64,000 nt of DNA from Blastococcus sp. TF02A-30. GTDB lineage: Bacteria; Actinomycetota; Actinomycetes; Mycobacteriales; Geodermatophilaceae. Positions 18,766 through 27,085 of the stretch are shown here, piece by piece. A model generated the notes under the pieces. The model was not told where the DNA came from and ran no database searches. It saw only the letters and a program-made list of their open reading frames with translations. The stretch lies in NCBI RefSeq assembly GCF_003319185.1, contig NZ_QOHJ01000008.1:124001-188000 (forward strand), in the 5' to 3' direction. Each line of letters opens with the position of its first letter. The first letter of the stretch is position 1. A program made the position numbers and the translations under genes.

Positions 18766-19802
18766 CAGCGGACCCCCTCGAACCCGCTGCCGGTACCGGG
18801 AGCTCGACCGCGCGCGTTCAGCTTTCTGCACCGAGAGCTGACGACGGCGGCCGGCCGGCGGCGGTCGTCCTCCGGCCGCTGGGGCTGGGGGACCTGCTCA
18901 CCGGGGTGCCGGCGATCCGGGCGGTCCGCGCCGCCGTGCCCGAGCACCGGCTGGTCCTCGCCACCACCGAGCAGCTGCGCCCGCTGGCCGAGCTGATCGA
19001 CGCCGTCGACGAGGTGCTGCCGGCCCGCGAGCTCGAGCCCCTGGACTGGAACGGGCCGCCGCCGGAGCTCGCCGTCGACCTGCACGGCAAGGGTCCGGCG
19101 TCGCACGTGGTGGTGGCCGACCTGCACCCGGCACGGCTGCTGACCTTCGACAGCCCCGGGTACCCCGGCCCGACCTGGTACCCCGACGAGCACGAGGTGC
19201 GCCGCTGGTGCCGGCTGGTCTCCGAGGGGCTCGGGGTCGAGGCCGATCCGGACGCGCTCGACCTCGCCGTGCCGCCGGTGCCGCCGCCCGTGCGCGACGT
19301 CGCGGTCGTCCACCCCGGTGCCGCCTACCCCGGGCGCCGCTGGCCACCGGCCCGGTTCGCCGCCGTCGCCCGGCACCTCGCCGACTCGGGGCACGACGTG
19401 CGGATCACCGGAGGGCCGGCCGAGGTGGAGCTGGCGCGGGAGGTCGCGGCCGCGGCGGGCCTGCCGGACGACGCGGTGCTGGCCGGCCGGACGACGTCGC
19501 TGGGGCTGGCCGCCGTGGTGGCCGCCGCCCGCGTGGTGGTGTGCGGCGACACCGGCGTCGCGCACCTGGCGACGGCCTACCGCCGTCCCTCCGTGGTGCT
19601 GTTCGGCCCGGTGTCACCCGCGCTGTGGGGACCGCCGCCGCGCGAGCAGCACGTCGTCCTCTGGCACGGCGACGGCACCGGCGATCCCTGGGGCGCCGAG
19701 CTCGACCCGGCGCTGGCCCGCATCACCGTCGACGAGGTCGTCACCGCCCTCGACGCCGTCCTGGCCCCGTCCGGAGGCTCGCCCCGAGCGTGCGAGGGGT
19801 GA
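18762..19802 (+). CDS. Second family 9 (heptosyltransferase-like) glycosyltransferase
   Basis: A 346-residue GT9 protein. A variable N terminus is followed by VVLRPLGLGDLLTGVPAIRAV, the GT9 opening loop, then LAVDLHGKGPASH, VVHPGAAYPGRRWPPARFAA, VRITGGPAEVELAREVA and VVVCGDTGVAHLATAYRRPSV (GDTGxAHLA loop). ATGA overlap with hldE shows it belongs to the operon. It would add a heptose to the glycan at the cytoplasmic face. The last codons and the stop at 19800-19802 lie inside a 54-nt palindromic element that belongs, in orientation, to the opposing gene, so the C-terminal GGSPRACEG is encoded by that element. This suggests the element was inserted into or extended the 3' end. Confidence 0.87.
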   Translation: MTADPLEPAAGTGSSTARVQLSAPRADDGGRPAAVVLRPLGLGDLLTGVPAIRAVRAAVPEHRLVLATTEQLRPLAELIDAVDEVLPARELEPLDWNGPPPELAVDLHGKGPASHVVVADLHPARLLTFDSPGYPGPTWYPDEHEVRRWCRLVSEGLGVEADPDALDLAVPPVPPPVRDVAVVHPGAAYPGRRWPPARFAAVARHLADSGHDVRITGGPAEVELAREVAAAAGLPDDAVLAGRTTSLGLAAVVAAARVVVCGDTGVAHLATAYRRPSVVLFGPVSPALWGPPPREQHVVLWHGDGTGDPWGAELDPALARITVDEVVTALDAVLAPSGGSPRACEG

Positions 19803-19816
19803 GAGGGACGGGGTCC
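19763..19816 (-). repeat. 54-nt dispersed 3'-end hairpin element, copy A
   Basis: Read on the minus strand it begins GGACCCCGTCC and ends GGACGGGGCC, with an inner pair CTCACCCC / GGGGCGAG around a loop TCGCACGCTC. It starts four bases after the stop codon of the VWA gene (19821). Copies B and C are at 22714-22767 and 40413-40466, equal in length with no gaps. Outer stem positions 4-11 pair with 45-52. It likely folds as a 3'-UTR hairpin/terminator. Confidence 0.85.
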
Positions 19817-19820
19817 TTCA

Positions 19821-21440
19821 TCAGCCGCGCTGGCGGAGGGCGTCGAAGAGCACGTCCTGCAGGTCGTTCTCGTCGACCGCGGAGTAGGCGGCGCCGCCGG
19901 TCGCGTCGGCGATGCGCTCCAGCGCGCTCAGGTCGGCCTCCGGGCCGAGGGCGATGCCGATGACCTTCACCGGGCGGTTGGCGTCCACCTCGGCGGCCAG
20001 CGTCTGGACCAGCGTCTCCAGGCCGATGCTGTCGGTGTCCTCGTCCTGCCCGTCGGTGATGATCACGACGCTGCTCACCGAGGTCGGGTCGAAGTCGGCC
20101 CGGGCCGCGCGGACGGCGGCCAGCGTGGTGTCGTAGAGGCCCGTCCCGCCGGGGGAGAGGCGCCCGGGGATCGTGTCCAGCTGGTCGGTGAGGACCTCGC
20201 GCTGGGTGGACCCGTTGACGTCGGCCTCGAGCGCCCGGGTGGGCACCAGCTGGGTCCAGTCCTGGGTGCTCTCCAGCTCGCGGGCGAAGACCCACAGCCC
20301 GATGGCGGAGCGGCCGGGGAACAGCGAGAGCGCGCTCTTCGCGGCGTCCCGGGCCAGGGTGGCGCGGGTGCCGCCACCCACGGCGGCCTCCATCGAGGTG
20401 CTCACGTCGAACACGGCCAGCAGCCGCGAGGGCTTGGCCAGGCTGGAGAGCCGGCCGAGCAGCCCCTGCACCTCCGCGGGATCGAGCTCCAGCGCCTGAG
20501 GCGCCTCCTGACGCGTGCCGGTGCGGTCGCCGGCCAGGGCGGGGGCGGACCCGTCGCCGGTGCGGAAGCCGGCCTCGCGCGCGGCCTCCTGCGCCGCCTC
20601 CGACGTGAGCGCCGCGACGACGGCGTCGACCGCCTCGGTCTCCTCGGGCGAGCCGACCCGCAGCACCGGGTAGTCCAGCGACGGCGAGCCCTCCGACGGG
20701 TAGACGGCGATGAGCAGCGGGTCCGGGTTGCCCTCGTTCCCCGCGTAGACCTCCTGCTCGCTCACCGGCACGAGGGCGGCGTCCTCCGCGCCGTCGGCCG
20801 CCTCGGCCAGGGCGTCGGCGGCGGCCGGTGCGCGGGAGGCCGAGAGCACGGCCTCGACGACGGCTTTGTCGGCGTCCTCGCCGCCGCCCAGGGAGCTGCG
20901 CACGGCGGCGAGGGCGGACAGGCCCTCCGCGCTCGCCGCGAGGTCGGGGACGGCGAGCGGGCGGTCGGTGGTGAGCGCCTGGCCCCACGTGGGGGGTGCG
21001 TTCGCCCAGCCGAGGGCGTCGACCGCGGCGCGCGAGGTGGCCAGCACGACGGGGGAGGAGGCCACCGCGCCGTCGGCGGAGAGCTCGGCACCCTCCGCGC
21101 GGGCCGACCACAGCGAGGAGTCGGGGATCCACACGTCGGGCAGCGCCTCGGCGTCCAGGGCGCCCAGGTCGCCCACGGTCTGCAGCGGCTCCTGGGCGGT
21201 CACCTGGGCCCGGACGCACTGCTCGGCCAGGGCCTCGTCGGACAGCAGCTCGCCGGCCAGCTCACCCAGCTCGGGCGCCACCGTGACGTCGACGACGGGC
21301 GGCGAGTCGCAGTCCTCGCCCCCGGCGGTGACCCACCAGGCGACCCCGCCGACGAGGAGCAGGAGGACCAGACCTGCGGCGATCAGGAGGACGGGCGGCG
21401 CCGGACGTCGGGTTGCGGTGGGATCGGCGTGGCGGCCCAT
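19821..21440 (-). CDS. Membrane-anchored solute-binding / von Willebrand factor A hybrid protein
   Basis: A 539-residue protein. The N terminus has one membrane helix (PVLLIAAGLVLLLLVGGVAWWV) and the rest would be outside the cell. Residues 45-310 resemble the extracellular solute-binding fold SBP_bac_11 (PVVDVTVAPELGELAGELL, ALPDVWIPDSSLW, VVLATSRAAVDALGW, LLIAVYPSEGSPSLDYPVLR). Residues 345-535 form a VWA domain with a complete MIDAS motif: DVSTS, the Thr of GGTGLYD, and TDGQDEDT. Such hybrids occur in actinobacteria and may bind a surface ligand or wall polymer in a metal-dependent way, but no substrate is known. It is convergent with the heptose operon and downstream of a UDP-xylose-synthase-like gene on the same strand (120-base gap). 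Confidence 0.82.
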   Translation of the reverse strand: MGRHADPTATRRPAPPVLLIAAGLVLLLLVGGVAWWVTAGGEDCDSPPVVDVTVAPELGELAGELLSDEALAEQCVRAQVTAQEPLQTVGDLGALDAEALPDVWIPDSSLWSARAEGAELSADGAVASSPVVLATSRAAVDALGWANAPPTWGQALTTDRPLAVPDLAASAEGLSALAAVRSSLGGGEDADKAVVEAVLSASRAPAAADALAEAADGAEDAALVPVSEQEVYAGNEGNPDPLLIAVYPSEGSPSLDYPVLRVGSPEETEAVDAVVAALTSEAAQEAAREAGFRTGDGSAPALAGDRTGTRQEAPQALELDPAEVQGLLGRLSSLAKPSRLLAVFDVSTSMEAAVGGGTRATLARDAAKSALSLFPGRSAIGLWVFARELESTQDWTQLVPTRALEADVNGSTQREVLTDQLDTIPGRLSPGGTGLYDTTLAAVRAARADFDPTSVSSVVIITDGQDEDTDSIGLETLVQTLAAEVDANRPVKVIGIALGPEADLSALERIADATGGAAYSAVDENDLQDVLFDALRQRG

Positions 21441-21560
21441 GCTCGCTCTCTGTCATCGACTCGGTGGCAGTCGCGGCTCCCCCGAGACCGCGGCCCCCCA
21501 GAGTAGTGGGGCAGCCGCCACGGGGTCCAACGCTCCGCGTCACCTGCCGATGACGAAGGG

Positions 21561-22547
21561 TTAGCCGGCGCGCACCTCGAGGGCGCCGACCCGCTCCCGG
21601 AACCAGGCGACCGTGCGCCGCAGGCCCTCCTCGGAGGTCACCTCCGGCTGCCAGCCCAGCAGCTCCTGCGCCTTCGTGGTGTCGGGCCGGCGGACCTTGG
21701 GGTCGTCGACGGGGAGGTCGATGAAGTCGACGGGGGAGTCGGACCCCGTGAGCTCCACGATCCAGCGGGCCAGGGCGAGCATCGACAGCTCGTCGGGGTT
21801 GCCGATGTTCACCGGGCCCGCGTGCGGCGAGAACGCCATCGCCAGGATGCCGCGGACGGTGTCGTCGACGTAGCAGATGGAACGGGTCTGCGAGCCGTCG
21901 CCGGCGACGGTCAGCGGCCGGCCGGACAGCGCCTGGCCGACGAACGCGGGAATCGCGCGGCCGTCGTCGGCGCGCATGCGCGGCCCGTAGGTGTTGAAGA
22001 TCCGGACGATGCCGGTGTCGGTGCCCTTCGACGTCCGGTAGGCGGTGGTCATCGCCTCGCTGAACCGCTTGGCCTCGTCGTAGACGCCGCGCGGGCCCAC
22101 CGGGTTGACGTTGCCCCAGTACTCCTCGGTCTGCGGGTGCTGCAGCGGGTCGCCGTAGACCTCCGAGGTGGAGGCGAGGACGTAGCGGGCGCCCTTCTCG
22201 TGCGCCAGGCCCAGCGTGTGGAGGGTGCCGAGGCTGCCGACCTTGAGCGTCTCGATCGGCATCTTGAGGTAGTCGAGCGGGCTGGCCGGCGAGGCGAAGT
22301 GCAGGACGAGGTCGACCGGGCCGGGGACGTGCACGTAGTCGGTGACGTCGCAGCGCACCAGCCGGAACCGGGGGTGCTCCAGCAGGTGGACGACGTTCTC
22401 CGGGGAGCCGGTGAGGAAGTTGTCGAGCGCCACCACCTCGACGCCGCGGTCGAGCAGCTGCTCGCAGAGGTGCGAGCCGAGGAACCCGGCCCCTCCGGTG
22501 ACCACCGCCCGGCGGATCGTGCGGACCTCGCGCACCGGCTGTGCCAT
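21561..22547 (-). CDS. UDP-glucuronate decarboxylase (UDP-xylose synthase)-like SDR enzyme
   Basis: A 328-residue extended short-chain dehydrogenase. It shows the NAD-binding loop GGAGFLGSH, catalytic STSEVYGDP with YDEAKR (Tyr-x3-Lys), and the diagnostic [21 protein letters not shown] and [14 protein letters not shown] segments of UXS enzymes, which decarboxylate UDP-glucuronate to UDP-xylose. The start at ATG 22547 is chosen because GAGGAG lies just upstream; a longer frame to 22583 has no ribosome-binding site. The product would feed xylose into a surface glycan, possibly the one built by the heptose operon across the convergent junction. A related role as a UDP-sugar epimerase is less likely. 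It is not an obvious HldD, since the ADP-heptose epimerase motifs are absent. Confidence 0.82.
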   Translation of the reverse strand: MAQPVREVRTIRRAVVTGGAGFLGSHLCEQLLDRGVEVVALDNFLTGSPENVVHLLEHPRFRLVRCDVTDYVHVPGPVDLVLHFASPASPLDYLKMPIETLKVGSLGTLHTLGLAHEKGARYVLASTSEVYGDPLQHPQTEEYWGNVNPVGPRGVYDEAKRFSEAMTTAYRTSKGTDTGIVRIFNTYGPRMRADDGRAIPAFVGQALSGRPLTVAGDGSQTRSICYVDDTVRGILAMAFSPHAGPVNIGNPDELSMLALARWIVELTGSDSPVDFIDLPVDDPKVRRPDTTKAQELLGWQPEVTSEEGLRRTVAWFRERVGALEVRAG

Positions 22548-22660
22548 CGCTGCTCCTCGTGCTTCCCGGGCGCCCCTGCGCACCCCTCCGTGCCGCCCCT
22601 ACCCGGGCCGGCCGAGCGCACACACTTCGGCGGCGAAGTGTTCCCGCGGAACACGCGGAC

Positions 22661-22692
22661 GGGCCGCCGGATCCTGGTGGATCCGACGGCCC
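22661..22692. terminator. Strong hairpin downstream of the liv operon
   Basis: Arms GGGCCGCCGGATCC and GGATCCGACGGCCC pair with one mismatch around a TGGT loop. It lies between livK (ends 22770, minus) and the UXS gene start (22547). Immediately beyond it, 22622-22641 holds another perfect stem, ACACTTCG / CGAAGTGT with a GCGG loop. With the 54-nt element at 22714 this makes three hairpins in a row. Confidence 0.7.
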
Positions 22693-22713
22693 GCCGTGGT
22701 GACGTGCTGGAAC

Positions 22714-22767
22714 GGCCTCGTCCAGAGGCTCACCCCGAGCTTGCGAGGGATGAGTGGGACGAGGTCC
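22714..22767 (-). repeat. 54-nt dispersed 3'-end hairpin element, copy B
   Basis: On the minus strand it begins GGACCTCGTCC and ends GGACGAGGCC around the loop TCGCAAGCTC. It starts two bases after the livK stop. Compared with copy A, position 6 is T instead of C and its partner 50 is A instead of G, a compensated change. Confidence 0.85.
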
Positions 22768-22769
22768 TG

Positions 22770-24119
22770 CTATTCGTTGAAGGCGGGCTCGTCCGGGATG
22801 CCGTTCTCCGGCGGAGCCGTCTCCTCGCCGTCCCACTCCTCGATCTCGGCGTCGCCGATGTCGGTGATCATCACGGGACGGACCTCCTCGGCGGTGGTCC
22901 CGACGAGGCGGCTGATCGACATGCCACCGGTGCCCATGTGGCTGTCCTCGCTGTACCGGAAGGGTGCCAGGAGCGGGCCCTCCCACTCGGCGCCGACCGT
23001 CTCGATGGCCTCGACGAGGTCGTCGCGGGTCGGGTTCTGGCCGGCGGCCTGCAGCGCCTGGATGGTCGTGTAGGCCATCGACATGCCGTACAGCTTGTAG
23101 TTGGTCAGGTCGCTGCCGTCGCCGTTGGACTCCCAGATCTCCTGGAACTTCTGCACCCACGGGTCGTCGGGGGCGTCGACGGTCGGCAGGTAGTCGGTGG
23201 TCAGCATGCCGTCGAGCACGCTGGCGTCACCCACGGCGCCCTGCGAGAAGTTGGCCAGCAGCCGGCCGACCAGCTCGGTGTCCGACCCGACGTTCGAGTA
23301 GAACCACTGCGGGTCGTAGCCCAGCTGCAGCGCGGTCAGCTGCGACAGGGCGGTGTAGCTCGGCACGTTGAAGCCGACGACGAAGTCCGCCCCCGAGGCC
23401 TGGAGCTCGGCGATCTGCGGGCCGACGTTGGTGTTGCCCGGCGTGTAGCGCACCGCGGCCACGATCTGGTCGTCGATGTACTCGCGGACGCCGGCCTCGC
23501 CGTCCTCGCCGAAGTCGTCGTCCTGGAGGAAGAGACCGACCTTGGCATCCGGGAACTCCTCGGCGATGTACTGGCCGATGATCTTGCCCTCGGACATGTA
23601 GTCGGTCTGCCAGCCGAAGGTGTACGGGTTGGTCTCCGGGTCGTCGCCCCAGAGCAGCGAGCCCGACGACACGAACAGGTCCGGCACGCCCTCGCTGTTG
23701 AGGAAGTCCAGGACGGCGCTGTGGGTGGGGGTGCCCAGGCCGCCGACGATCGCGAAGACCTCGTCCTCGAGCACCAGCTGGTTGACGACCTGGCTGGTGT
23801 TGGTCGGGTTGTAGGCGTCGTCGCGGTAGATGTAGTCGATCTGCCGGTCGTACACGCCGCCGTTCTCGTTGACGTAGTCGAAGTAGGCGTCGACGCCGAG
23901 CGGGATCTCGCTGTAGCCCGGCGCGGCCACGCCGGTCAGCGGGTAGTGGGCACCGAGCTTGATCGAGTCCTCGGTGATGCCGATGTCGGAGGCCTCGTTG
24001 GCGCCACCGCCACCGCCGCCACCACCGCTGTCGTCGTCACCGCCGCCGCAGGCGGCGACGGAGGACACGACGGTGGCGGCCGCGAAGAGCGACACGAGAC
24101 GTCGGGAGGATCTGGACAA
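22770..24119 (-). CDS. livK: Branched-chain amino-acid type ABC transporter substrate-binding lipoprotein
   Basis: A 449-residue type I periplasmic-binding-protein lipoprotein. TTG 24119 is preferred because AGGAG lies five bases upstream and it places the signal peptide LVSLFAAATVVSSVAAC directly at the N terminus, with the lipobox Cys followed by a Gly/Asp/Ser linker. The mature protein shows LGAHYPLTGVAAPGYSEIPLGVDAYF, INENGG-like VNENGGVYDRQI, IVGGLGTPTHSAVLDFLN and TNVGPQIAELQASGADFVV, the Peripla_BP_6 pattern. It captures branched-chain amino acids or a related polar solute outside the membrane for the LivHM-LivGF complex. It is the last gene of the operon, 89 bases after livM. The ligand cannot be deduced. 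Confidence 0.88.
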   Translation of the reverse strand: MSRSSRRLVSLFAAATVVSSVAACGGGDDDSGGGGGGGGANEASDIGITEDSIKLGAHYPLTGVAAPGYSEIPLGVDAYFDYVNENGGVYDRQIDYIYRDDAYNPTNTSQVVNQLVLEDEVFAIVGGLGTPTHSAVLDFLNSEGVPDLFVSSGSLLWGDDPETNPYTFGWQTDYMSEGKIIGQYIAEEFPDAKVGLFLQDDDFGEDGEAGVREYIDDQIVAAVRYTPGNTNVGPQIAELQASGADFVVGFNVPSYTALSQLTALQLGYDPQWFYSNVGSDTELVGRLLANFSQGAVGDASVLDGMLTTDYLPTVDAPDDPWVQKFQEIWESNGDGSDLTNYKLYGMSMAYTTIQALQAAGQNPTRDDLVEAIETVGAEWEGPLLAPFRYSEDSHMGTGGMSISRLVGTTAEEVRPVMITDIGDAEIEEWDGEETAPPENGIPDEPAFNE

Positions 24120-24208
24120 CAGTTCTCCTCTGGTGCGGCCCGGGCATCGGTGCCCGGGAGTCGGGTTGGGGGGGAGCGGCCGGGGTCGGCGGGTCGATCG
24201 GGTCGTCC

Positions 24209-25393
24209 TCACCCCCTGCTCGTCGAACCGGCGGAGGCGGCCATCGCGCGCTTGGCCCGCATCGTGAGCCAGCGCATGCGGATGGTGCCGACGAAGCCGG
24301 CGGGGGCGAAGAGCATCGCCGCCACCAGGACGACGCCGTAGACGAACGGCGCGAGCTGCGCGGCCTCGGTGCTGTTCAGGCCCCACTCGGTGCCCAGGTC
24401 GGTGACGAACGGCGGGAGGAAGACCAGCAGCGCCGAGCCGAGCAGGGCGCCGAGCAGGCTGCCGAGGCCGCCGAGCACGATGGCGGTGAGCAGCGAGAGC
24501 GAGAGCACCAGGGTGAAGCCGCTGGGGGCGGCCAGCCGCACCACGATGGCGAGCACCCCGCCGGCCAGGCCCGCGGCGCAGGCGCTGACGGTGAACGCCA
24601 GCACCCGCCACGTGCCGAGGTTGATCCCGGCCAGCTCCGCGGCCACGTCCTGGTCACGCACCGCGCGCCAGGTGCGGCCGATCCGGCTGCGCACCAGGTT
24701 GGCGAGGAAGAAGTAGGTGATCAGCAGGCAGACGACGCCCACGTAGGCCAGCCACTTGGTCCCCGAGGCGGGGTTGCCCGAGACGGTGTCGATGAAGCTG
24801 GTGAACCACTCCGGGGCGCGCGGCGCGCGCACGGTCATGCCCTGCTCGCCGCCGAACGTGTCGTGGAAGTAGATCGCCAGGCCGGGCAGCCCGACGGCCA
24901 GGGCCAGGGTCGCGCCGGCGAGGTAGGGCCCGTGCAACCGGGCGGCCGCCACCCCGACGATCGCGCCGACGACGGTCGCGGCCAGCGCCGCCAGCAGCAG
25001 GATCAGCGGCAGGGGCAGGGGGTCCTCGCCGCGCTCGACGTCGAGCATCAGCGCGGTCGTGTACGCGCCGACGGCCATGAGCGCGCCGTGCCCGAGCGAG
25101 ATCTGGCCGTTGAGCCCGGTGAGCAGGGTCAGGCCGCCGGCGGCGATGGCGTAGTAGGACAGCGTCGCGAACTGGGAGTTGCGGAACGGCGAGGTGGACT
25201 CGAGCAGGATCACCGCGCCCACCGCGCACACGACGAGCACCAGCAGGTGGCGCAGCAGGGTCGACTTCGGCAGGAAGCTGCGCCCACCGGTGGCCTGCGC
25301 GGACGGTGCGTTGGCCGCCGCGGTGGCGGTGACGGGCGCCTCGTCGGTGGCGGCGCCGGCGCCGGAGGGGGTCTGGGAGTCGGTCATCGTCAT
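24209..25393 (-). CDS. livM: ABC transporter permease, LivM type
   Basis: A 394-residue permease with a 40-residue Ala/Thr-rich cytoplasmic N terminus, then about nine helices. It shows TLSYYAIAAGGLTLLTGLNGQISLGHGALMAVGAY, the conserved LivM Q-x-S-x-G-H/F-G-A motif, LHGPYLAGATLALAVGLPG, and the EAA-like coupling loop RSRIGRTWRAVRDQDVAAELAGIN. With LivH it forms the channel. The ATG overlaps the livH stop by ATGA; an ATG two codons downstream is an alternative. The long hydrophilic N-terminal extension is unusual for LivM but frequent in actinobacteria. Confidence 0.9.
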   Translation of the reverse strand: MTMTDSQTPSGAGAATDEAPVTATAAANAPSAQATGGRSFLPKSTLLRHLLVLVVCAVGAVILLESTSPFRNSQFATLSYYAIAAGGLTLLTGLNGQISLGHGALMAVGAYTTALMLDVERGEDPLPLPLILLLAALAATVVGAIVGVAAARLHGPYLAGATLALAVGLPGLAIYFHDTFGGEQGMTVRAPRAPEWFTSFIDTVSGNPASGTKWLAYVGVVCLLITYFFLANLVRSRIGRTWRAVRDQDVAAELAGINLGTWRVLAFTVSACAAGLAGGVLAIVVRLAAPSGFTLVLSLSLLTAIVLGGLGSLLGALLGSALLVFLPPFVTDLGTEWGLNSTEAAQLAPFVYGVVLVAAMLFAPAGFVGTIRMRWLTMRAKRAMAASAGSTSRG

Positions 25394-26274
25394 GCCCTCC
25401 GAGCCACGCTGCTGGCGAACAGGCCGCCGGGTCGCACCAGGAGCACGACCATGAGGATCACCAGCGCGCTGACGTTGACCAGCGCGCTGCCGCGCTCGAC
25501 GTAGCCGCTGACGTAGGACAGCGCCAGGCCGAGGATGAGCCCGCCGACGATCGCGCCGACCGGCGAGTCGAGCCCGCCGAGCACGGCGGCGACGAAGCCG
25601 AAGACGATCAGGCTGTCCATGTAGGCCGGGTAGACGAACTCGCCGCCGGCGATGAGCAGGCCGGCCAGCGAGCCGACGACCGCCGCCAGCGCCCAGCCGA
25701 GGGTCAGCATGCGGCCGACCTTGACGCCGAGCAGCCGGGCGACCTCCTGGCCGAAGGCCGAGGCGCGCATGGCCAGCCCGACCCGGGTGAACCGGAAGAG
25801 CGCGATCAGCAGCGCCATCGTGACCACGACGGCGCCGATGACGAAGACGCTGTTCGGGGTGAAGGCGATGCGGGAGTCGCCGACCTGGAAGCCCTCCAGC
25901 CCGAAGGGGGCGGGGAAGGACTCGAAGGATGAACCCCAGATGATCGCGATCAGCGCCTGGATGGCGACGAAGAGCCCGAGCGTGACGATGACGGCGTTGA
26001 GCTCCGGCCCGCCCTCGACCGGGCGGATGACGACCCGCTCGACGACCGCGCCGAGGACGAACCCGGAGGCCAGTGCCACGATCAGCGCCACCCAGTAGGA
26101 CTGGCCGTTCTGGATCAGCGACAGGGCGATGAACGCGGTGGCCGCGGCCATCGAGCCCTGCGCGAAGTTGACGATGCGGGTCGAGCGCCAGATCAGCACC
26201 AGGGCGAGGGCGAAGGCCGCGTAGACCATGCCCTCGGTCAACCCGGTGAGGGTGACGTTCACGAACTTCTCCAC
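25390..26274 (-). CDS. livH: ABC transporter permease, LivH type
   Basis: A 294-residue eight-helix permease. It opens TLTGLTEGMVYAAFALALVLIWRSTRIVNFAQGSMA, with the LivH N-F-A-Q/H-G motif, and carries FTRVGLAMRASAFGQEVARLLGVKV as the cytoplasmic coupling loop and VFGFVAAVLGGLDSPVGAIVGG as the typical G-G-x-x-S-x-x-G-A segment. It pairs with LivM in the branched-chain amino-acid family importer. It is encoded 49 bases after livF in the operon. Confidence 0.92.
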   Translation of the reverse strand: MEKFVNVTLTGLTEGMVYAAFALALVLIWRSTRIVNFAQGSMAAATAFIALSLIQNGQSYWVALIVALASGFVLGAVVERVVIRPVEGGPELNAVIVTLGLFVAIQALIAIIWGSSFESFPAPFGLEGFQVGDSRIAFTPNSVFVIGAVVVTMALLIALFRFTRVGLAMRASAFGQEVARLLGVKVGRMLTLGWALAAVVGSLAGLLIAGGEFVYPAYMDSLIVFGFVAAVLGGLDSPVGAIVGGLILGLALSYVSGYVERGSALVNVSALVILMVVLLVRPGGLFASSVARRA

Positions 26275-26323
26275 GAAGGAGCGCCTTCCTGCTGCGGGGA
26301 GTGGGGCAGATCGGGTGGGTGGG

Positions 26324-27085
26324 TCAGAAGCCCAGGTAGGCGTGCCGGAGGTCCTCGTCGGCCATCAACGTGCGGGCGTCGTCGGTGACGACGACGCGAC
26401 CGAGGTTGAGGACGACGCCGACGTCGGCGACCGACAGCGCGCTGCGTGCGTTCTGCTCGACGAGCAGCACCGACAGCCCCTCGCGGTCGACCAGCTGGCG
26501 CAGCAGCCCGAAGATCTGCGCGACGATCCGCGGGGCCAGGCCCAGCGACGGCTCGTCCAGCAGCAGGATCCTCGGGTTGGCCAGCAGCGCACGGCCGATG
26601 ACGAGCATCTGCCGCTCGCCGCCGGAGAGGGTGTGCGCGTGGTTGTTGCGCCGCTCGGCGATGCGCGGGAAGAGGTCGTAGATCCGGTCGAACTCGTCCT
26701 TGCCGACCTTGCCGCGGAACAGCGAGCCCACGCGGAGGTTCTCGTCGACGGTCAGCTCGGCGATGACGCCCCGACCCTCGGGCACGTGCGCCATGCCCTT
26801 GCCGACCATCGCCTCGACCGGCGCCTTGGTGATGTCCTCGCCGTTCAGCCGGACGGTGCCCGACGTCGGGCGGACCAGCCCGCTGATCGTGCGCAGCAGC
26901 GTCGTCTTCCCGGCGCCGTTGGCCCCGAGGACGGCGGTGATCCGCCCGGCGTCGGCGCGCAGCGAGACGCCGTCCAGCGCGCGCACGGGCCCGTAGGAGG
27001 AGGTGAGCCCCTCGACCTCGAGCACCGGCCCGGTGGTGGCCCCGCCGCGGGCGGAGAGGGCGGTGGCGCCGTGCGGCTCAGCCAT
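26324..27085 (-). CDS. livF: ABC transporter ATPase, LivF type
   Basis: A 253-residue nucleotide-binding subunit: Walker A GANGAGKTT, Q-loop region VRLNGEDITK, signature LSGGERQ, Walker B RILLLDEPSLGLAP and the switch His replaced in context by LLVEQNARSAL, as in LivF (which carries VEQN). The VEQN tail motif and length separate it from LivG. It energises import together with LivG. Its start overlaps the livG stop by eight bases. Confidence 0.93.
   Translation of the reverse strand: MAEPHGATALSARGGATTGPVLEVEGLTSSYGPVRALDGVSLRADAGRITAVLGANGAGKTTLLRTISGLVRPTSGTVRLNGEDITKAPVEAMVGKGMAHVPEGRGVIAELTVDENLRVGSLFRGKVGKDEFDRIYDLFPRIAERRNNHAHTLSGGERQMLVIGRALLANPRILLLDEPSLGLAPRIVAQIFGLLRQLVDREGLSVLLVEQNARSALSVADVGVVLNLGRVVVTDDARTLMADEDLRHAYLGF

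Noticed and set aside
21561-22547. ADP-heptose 6-epimerase (HldD) to complete the heptose pathway
   Set aside because: The motif set [18 protein letters not shown] and FNTYGPRM is that of UDP-glucuronate decarboxylases, not HldD.
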